DNA of 9,633 bases from Chitinophagaceae bacterium (GTDB taxonomy: Bacteria; Bacteroidota; Bacteroidia; Chitinophagales; Chitinophagaceae), in contig JAFMJX010000058.1 of assembly GCA_017853235.1 (NCBI GenBank), forward strand, positions 1 to 9,633, in the 5' to 3' direction. The position numbers and the translations under genes are program-made. Under the pieces are notes generated by a model that saw nothing but the letters and a program-made list of their open reading frames with translations, did no database searches and was not told the DNA's origin. Each line of letters begins with the position of its first letter. The first letter of the stretch is position 1. Positions 6,656-9,633 of the stretch are shown here, piece after piece.

Positions 6656-8014
6656 TTGGAAGCGCATTCGGGTGATTTTACTTTTTTGTCCGTTTCTATA
6701 CTCTTAAAGTTGCAACAAGATGCCAGCCTTATTTTTTTAATTGGCGGTTTACTTTTTTTATCCTTTGTAATTGCAGGTTCCGAAGTTGCTTTTTTTTCTT
6801 TGTCATACAAGGACATTCAAGTTCTTAAAACAAAAAGATATGCCCCTTTGCAACGTATTGTCAAATTATTGGAGGATCCCAAAAAGCTATTGACATCCAT
6901 GCTCATAGCAAATAGCTTTATTAATATTTGCATTATTTTAATCGCTAACATTTTAATTGATCATCTGTTTGTTTTTGATACTGCTCAATTTCCTGGGCTA
7001 GAATTTTTAGTAAAAGTAGTAGTGGTGACTTTATTACTTTTATTTTTTGGTGAAATTTTACCTAAGGTAATGGCTACGCAAAACAATATTCGTTTTGCTC
7101 AGGATTTTGGATTTATTATTCAAGCCGTATATTTTTTATTTTCCAATATGAGTGGCCTCATGGTGAAATATACCAATGTGATTGAAAAAAAATTAGCACA
7201 AAAAAATACGGGAAACTCCTACAGTATGGAGGAGTTGGATCATGCTATTGAATTAACTAGTAATGAACCTAATAAGGATAATGAAAAGAAGATATTAAAA
7301 GGCATTGTTAAGTTTGGCAATATTTCGGTGAAACAAATTATGAAAACAAGGTTGGATGTTCATGCGATTAATGAAACGCTCAATTTTGAAGGTGTTTTAA
7401 ATAGTATACGGGAATATAGTTACAGCCGATTTCCCGTGTATAAAGACGATTTAGATACTGTCGTGGGAATGATTCATACCAAGGATATGATTCCACATTT
7501 AACGGAGCAGCCAAATTTTCAATGGCAAACTTTAATGAGGCCTGCTTATTTTGTGCATGAACAAAAAATGATTGAAGATTTATTGAAAGAATTTCAATCC
7601 AAGAGAATTCACTTTGCGGTGGTGGTTGATGAATTTGGTGGAACGAGCGGTATTATCACCTTGGAAGATATTTTAGAAGAAATTGTAGGAGATATAAAAG
7701 ATGAGTTTGATGAAGAAGAGTCCACCATTAAAAAAATTGATGCCTACCATTACATTGTGGAAGGCAAAACACCCATTATTGATTTGTGCAATTTTATAGA
7801 TTTGCCTGTAAATACTTTTGATGCTATTAAAGGTGAGAGTGATACCATGGCAGGGTTATTCCTTGAATTAGCGGGTGAATTTCCCGCCATTCAACAGGTG
7901 GTTAAATTTCAATCATATAGTTTCACCGTTTTAGAGATTCAAAAAAATAGGATCCATAAAATTCAAATGATTATCACACCAATTATTCCCCCTTTGACTG
8001 AACATGCGTCCTAA
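6656..8014 (+). CDS. gldE: GldE, CNNM/CorC-like membrane protein associated with gliding motility
   Basis: 452 residues with a TTG start. An in-frame TAA at 6638 and no ATG until about residue 82 leave TTG 6656 as the only sensible start. Domain order: CNNM/DUF21 transmembrane domain (about 22-190) with AGSEVAFFSLS (40-50) and GEILPK (132-137); a CBS pair (about 222-345) including YSRFPVY and the signature VDEFGGTSGIITLEDILEEIVGDI; and a CorC/HlyC C-terminal domain (about 358-445). Relatives are Mg/Co efflux or haemolysin-like proteins. In Flavobacterium johnsoniae gldE lies just upstream of gldD and supports gliding. The name rests on the domain set plus the directly overlapping gldD; by sequence alone it could be called a generic hemolysin-family transporter. 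Confidence 0.93.
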   Translation: MEAHSGDFTFLSVSILLKLQQDASLIFLIGGLLFLSFVIAGSEVAFFSLSYKDIQVLKTKRYAPLQRIVKLLEDPKKLLTSMLIANSFINICIILIANILIDHLFVFDTAQFPGLEFLVKVVVVTLLLLFFGEILPKVMATQNNIRFAQDFGFIIQAVYFLFSNMSGLMVKYTNVIEKKLAQKNTGNSYSMEELDHAIELTSNEPNKDNEKKILKGIVKFGNISVKQIMKTRLDVHAINETLNFEGVLNSIREYSYSRFPVYKDDLDTVVGMIHTKDMIPHLTEQPNFQWQTLMRPAYFVHEQKMIEDLLKEFQSKRIHFAVVVDEFGGTSGIITLEDILEEIVGDIKDEFDEEESTIKKIDAYHYIVEGKTPIIDLCNFIDLPVNTFDAIKGESDTMAGLFLELAGEFPAIQQVVKFQSYSFTVLEIQKNRIHKIQMIITPIIPPLTEHAS

Positions 8015-8594
8015 AAGTTTGTTTTTTTTAAACATCGTTGTTGCCATTTTGGTCATTGCTTGTAATACTCCTTATATACCCAAGGACAAAGGGTATCCTG
8101 CAGTGTCATTCCCCCAAAAACAATATTTGCCCTATAGTGATCCTTCTGCGCCATATTCCTTTGAAATTCCAAAGTATGCAAGTGTTAATCATGAAGTAAA
8201 TTATTTTGGGGTAGAAAAAAAATCGGCAGCATGGATGAATTTGGACTTCCCCATTTTTAATAGCACTTTGTATATCAGCTATAATGTCGTCCAAAAAAAT
8301 CAATTTGATACTTTAATGAATGATGCTTATAAATTTGCTACCAATCATGCTAATAAAGCTAGTTCCATTGAAGATTCGGTATTTACGACACCCTTAGGAG
8401 TGCATGGCGTATTTTTTCATATTGGGGGGGATGTGGCGACTGCTTATCAGTTTTTCCTAACCGATTCAACGCGTCATTTTTTTAGAGGCGCTTTATATTT
8501 TAATACCACTCCTAATGCGGACTCATTGGCGCCATACAATGCATTTTTATTAGAGGATGTGAAACATATGGTCAATACATTTAGATGGAAATAA
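8004..8594 (+). CDS. gldD: Gliding motility lipoprotein GldD
   Basis: 196 residues from ATG 8004, overlapping the end of gldE by 11 bases in another frame, so the two are probably translationally coupled. Signal peptide with hydrophobic core (residues 6-19) and lipobox VIAC, Cys20 lipidated. The mature part carries GldD hallmarks: KGYPAVSFPQKQY near the N-terminus, PYSFEIPKYA, AWMNLDFPIFNSTLYISY, TPLGVHGVFFHIGGDVAT, the highly conserved QFFLTDSTRHFFRGALYFN, NADSLAPY and the terminal F-x-WK. GldD is needed for gliding and type IX protein secretion in F. johnsoniae; it is found across Bacteroidota, also in non-gliders, so it does not prove motility here. Confidence 0.95.
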   Translation: MRPKSLFFLNIVVAILVIACNTPYIPKDKGYPAVSFPQKQYLPYSDPSAPYSFEIPKYASVNHEVNYFGVEKKSAAWMNLDFPIFNSTLYISYNVVQKNQFDTLMNDAYKFATNHANKASSIEDSVFTTPLGVHGVFFHIGGDVATAYQFFLTDSTRHFFRGALYFNTTPNADSLAPYNAFLLEDVKHMVNTFRWK

Positions 8595-8650
8595 TGATAT
8601 CTTTACATCAATAAAACTACTTAATTCATTTTTTACCCATAATTCTTGAT

Positions 8651-9235
8651 ATGATAGCGATTGATTCCGTTTTGGTAAGTGACCAGGTCATTGAGGAACA
8701 TTTTGTATGTGATTTGTCCAAATGTAAAGGAGGTTGTTGTGAGGATGGGGATGCTGGTGCACCGTTGGAAAACAAAGAAAAAGAGTATGTTAAAAAATAC
8801 TACGATATCGTGGAGCCCTACATGACAAAGGAAGGTATTAAGGAAGTGAAAGAAGTAGGCCAGTTTTTATACGATCGTGAATTTGGTTGGGTGACTCCTA
8901 CTATCAATGGAGCAATTTGTGCGTATGGTTATCGAGATAAAGCAGGTGTGATTAAATGTGCTTTTGAACAAGCCTATAATGACGGAAAAATTCCCTGGAA
9001 AAAGCCCATCAGCTGCCATTTGTTTCCTATCAAAGTGCAAAAAAGTAAACAAGATCCCGATATAGAATACATGAATTACGAACCGCGTGAGGATTTATGT
9101 AAAGCGGCTTGTTCGCTAGGTCAAAAATTGAAAGTACCTGCATATGTGTTTTTAAAGGAGTCAATTATCCGCAAATATGGGGAAAAATTTTACGAAGCAT
9201 TGGAAGCTTCTGCACAACATCTAAAAAATAAATAG
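8651..9235 (+). CDS. DUF3109 family cysteine-rich protein
   Basis: 194 residues from ATG 8651, soluble, no signal peptide or membrane segment. The N-terminus has a cysteine cluster CDLSKCKGGCC (Cys20, 25, 29, 30), followed by EDGDAGAPL. More cysteines follow at 90 (GAICAYGY), 103 (IKCAFEQAYNDG), 122 (KPISCHLFPI), 150 and 154 (EDLCKAAC). This spread matches DUF3109 and is similar in style to the YkgJ-type metal-binding cysteine proteins, so an Fe-S or zinc site is likely; no reaction is known. It lies 56 bases after gldD and 18 bases before the LutB-like gene. Confidence 0.88.
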   Translation: MIAIDSVLVSDQVIEEHFVCDLSKCKGGCCEDGDAGAPLENKEKEYVKKYYDIVEPYMTKEGIKEVKEVGQFLYDREFGWVTPTINGAICAYGYRDKAGVIKCAFEQAYNDGKIPWKKPISCHLFPIKVQKSKQDPDIEYMNYEPREDLCKAACSLGQKLKVPAYVFLKESIIRKYGEKFYEALEASAQHLKNK

Positions 9236-9236
9236 C

Positions 9237-9244
9237 TATTTTTG
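9237..9244 (+). promoter_or_regulatory. Exact TAnnTTTG -7 element just ahead of lutB
   Basis: TATTTTTG matches the Bacteroidota -7 consensus at every fixed position. It starts two bases after the DUF3109 stop codon and ends nine bases before the lutB ATG, so a transcript from it would have almost no 5' leader. No TTTG-type -33 is seen at the right distance, which lowers confidence. Confidence 0.35.
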
Positions 9245-9253
9245 TTGTCAACT

Positions 9254-9633
9254 ATGCAAAGTATTTACGCCTCCTCTTTTAATGAAAAAAGTACCGCCAA
9301 AGCGGTTGATTTAGAGCATAGACGTAAGCTTAATTTTAATATCTCAAAGTATAATGCGGTCGTTCCAAAAGGGAAAGCCCAATTCACCGATTTAAATAGG
9401 GTACGTCAATTAGCTAAAAACAGAAAATGGGAAGCGATTGAACATTTGGATTTATACCTAACTCAATTTGAAGAACAAATCACACAACGTGGAGCTAAGG
9501 TTTTTTGGGCTGAAGACAGTGAACAAGCACTCAATTTTATTGGGGAGATTTGTAAAGAAAAAGAATGCAAATCTATTGTGAAAAGTAAAAGCATGGTCAC
9601 CGAGGAAATTCATTTAAATGATTACCTCAGTTC
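9254..9633 (+). CDS. lutB: LutB/LldF-family iron-sulfur lactate utilisation protein, 3' truncated
   Basis: ATG 9254, open to the window edge: 126 full codons of a protein that is normally about 460-480 residues. The start MQSIYASSFNEKS, then HLDLYLTQFEEQITQRGAKVFWAEDSEQAL, and the diagnostic IVKSKSMVTEEIHLND closely match the N-terminal domain of LutB, where Bacillus subtilis has KIVKSKSMVTEEINLNE. LutB works with LutA and LutC in oxidation of L-lactate to pyruvate in the cytoplasm; its two ferredoxin-type 4Fe-4S motifs are in the C-terminal half, outside this window. In Bacteroidota such genes may also occur without the full lutABC set, so a role in lactate use is inferred from the family. 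Confidence 0.92.
   Translation, partial: MQSIYASSFNEKSTAKAVDLEHRRKLNFNISKYNAVVPKGKAQFTDLNRVRQLAKNRKWEAIEHLDLYLTQFEEQITQRGAKVFWAEDSEQALNFIGEICKEKECKSIVKSKSMVTEEIHLNDYLS

Noticed and set aside
8867..9052. 61-codon minus-strand frame within the DUF3109 gene
   Set aside because: Antisense shadow of a gene with conserved cysteine motifs; no start context or homology signs.

Overview
The window looks like a chromosomal segment of a low-GC Bacteroidota bacterium, probably of the Chitinophagales/Sphingobacteriales side. The reasons are a SusD-like outer-membrane lipoprotein, the gliding-motility pair GldE-GldD, TAnnTTTG-type promoter elements, and a complete lack of Shine-Dalgarno sequences in front of the genes. 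No mobile element, CRISPR array, tRNA or rRNA is visible. Most of the region is core genome with compact operons.

Layout. (1) Bases 1-2087, plus strand: the 3' part of a SusD-family gene (SusD-like_2 type), followed 14 bases later by a lipoprotein of unknown fold. This is the tail of a SusC/SusD nutrient-uptake operon and it ends at a strong bidirectional terminator (2121-2155). (2) Bases 2258-5277, minus strand: a run in the order HU-family DNA-binding protein, membrane-anchored TPR protein, a 31-residue very basic protein of the AURKAIP1/COX24 (mS38/bS22-like ribosomal) family, a terminator hairpin, then RNase G. The 31-residue gene is short enough that gene callers easily miss it. (3) Bases 5278-5484: a very AT-rich divergent control region. 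(4) Bases 5485-9633, plus strand: mutY, gldE, gldD (the last two overlap by 11 bases), a DUF3109 cysteine-rich protein, and the 5' end of a LutB-type iron-sulfur protein that runs off the window.

How the genes fit together. The minus-strand block deals with nucleic acids and translation: nucleoid protein, small ribosomal protein, and RNA processing/decay by RNase G. The plus-strand block joins DNA repair of oxidised guanine (MutY) to envelope/gliding and type IX secretion functions (GldE, GldD) and to cysteine/Fe-S proteins (DUF3109, LutB). The SusD locus is a separate outer-membrane uptake module.

No spectacular new defence or mobile system is visible. The items most worth a second look are the hidden 31-residue ribosomal-type protein gene with its own terminator, the unrecognised lipoprotein behind SusD, the TPR protein wedged between HU and the ribosomal-type gene, the HU variant that lacks the intercalating proline, two TTG starts that are forced by upstream stops, and a promoter element placed almost on top of the lutB start codon.
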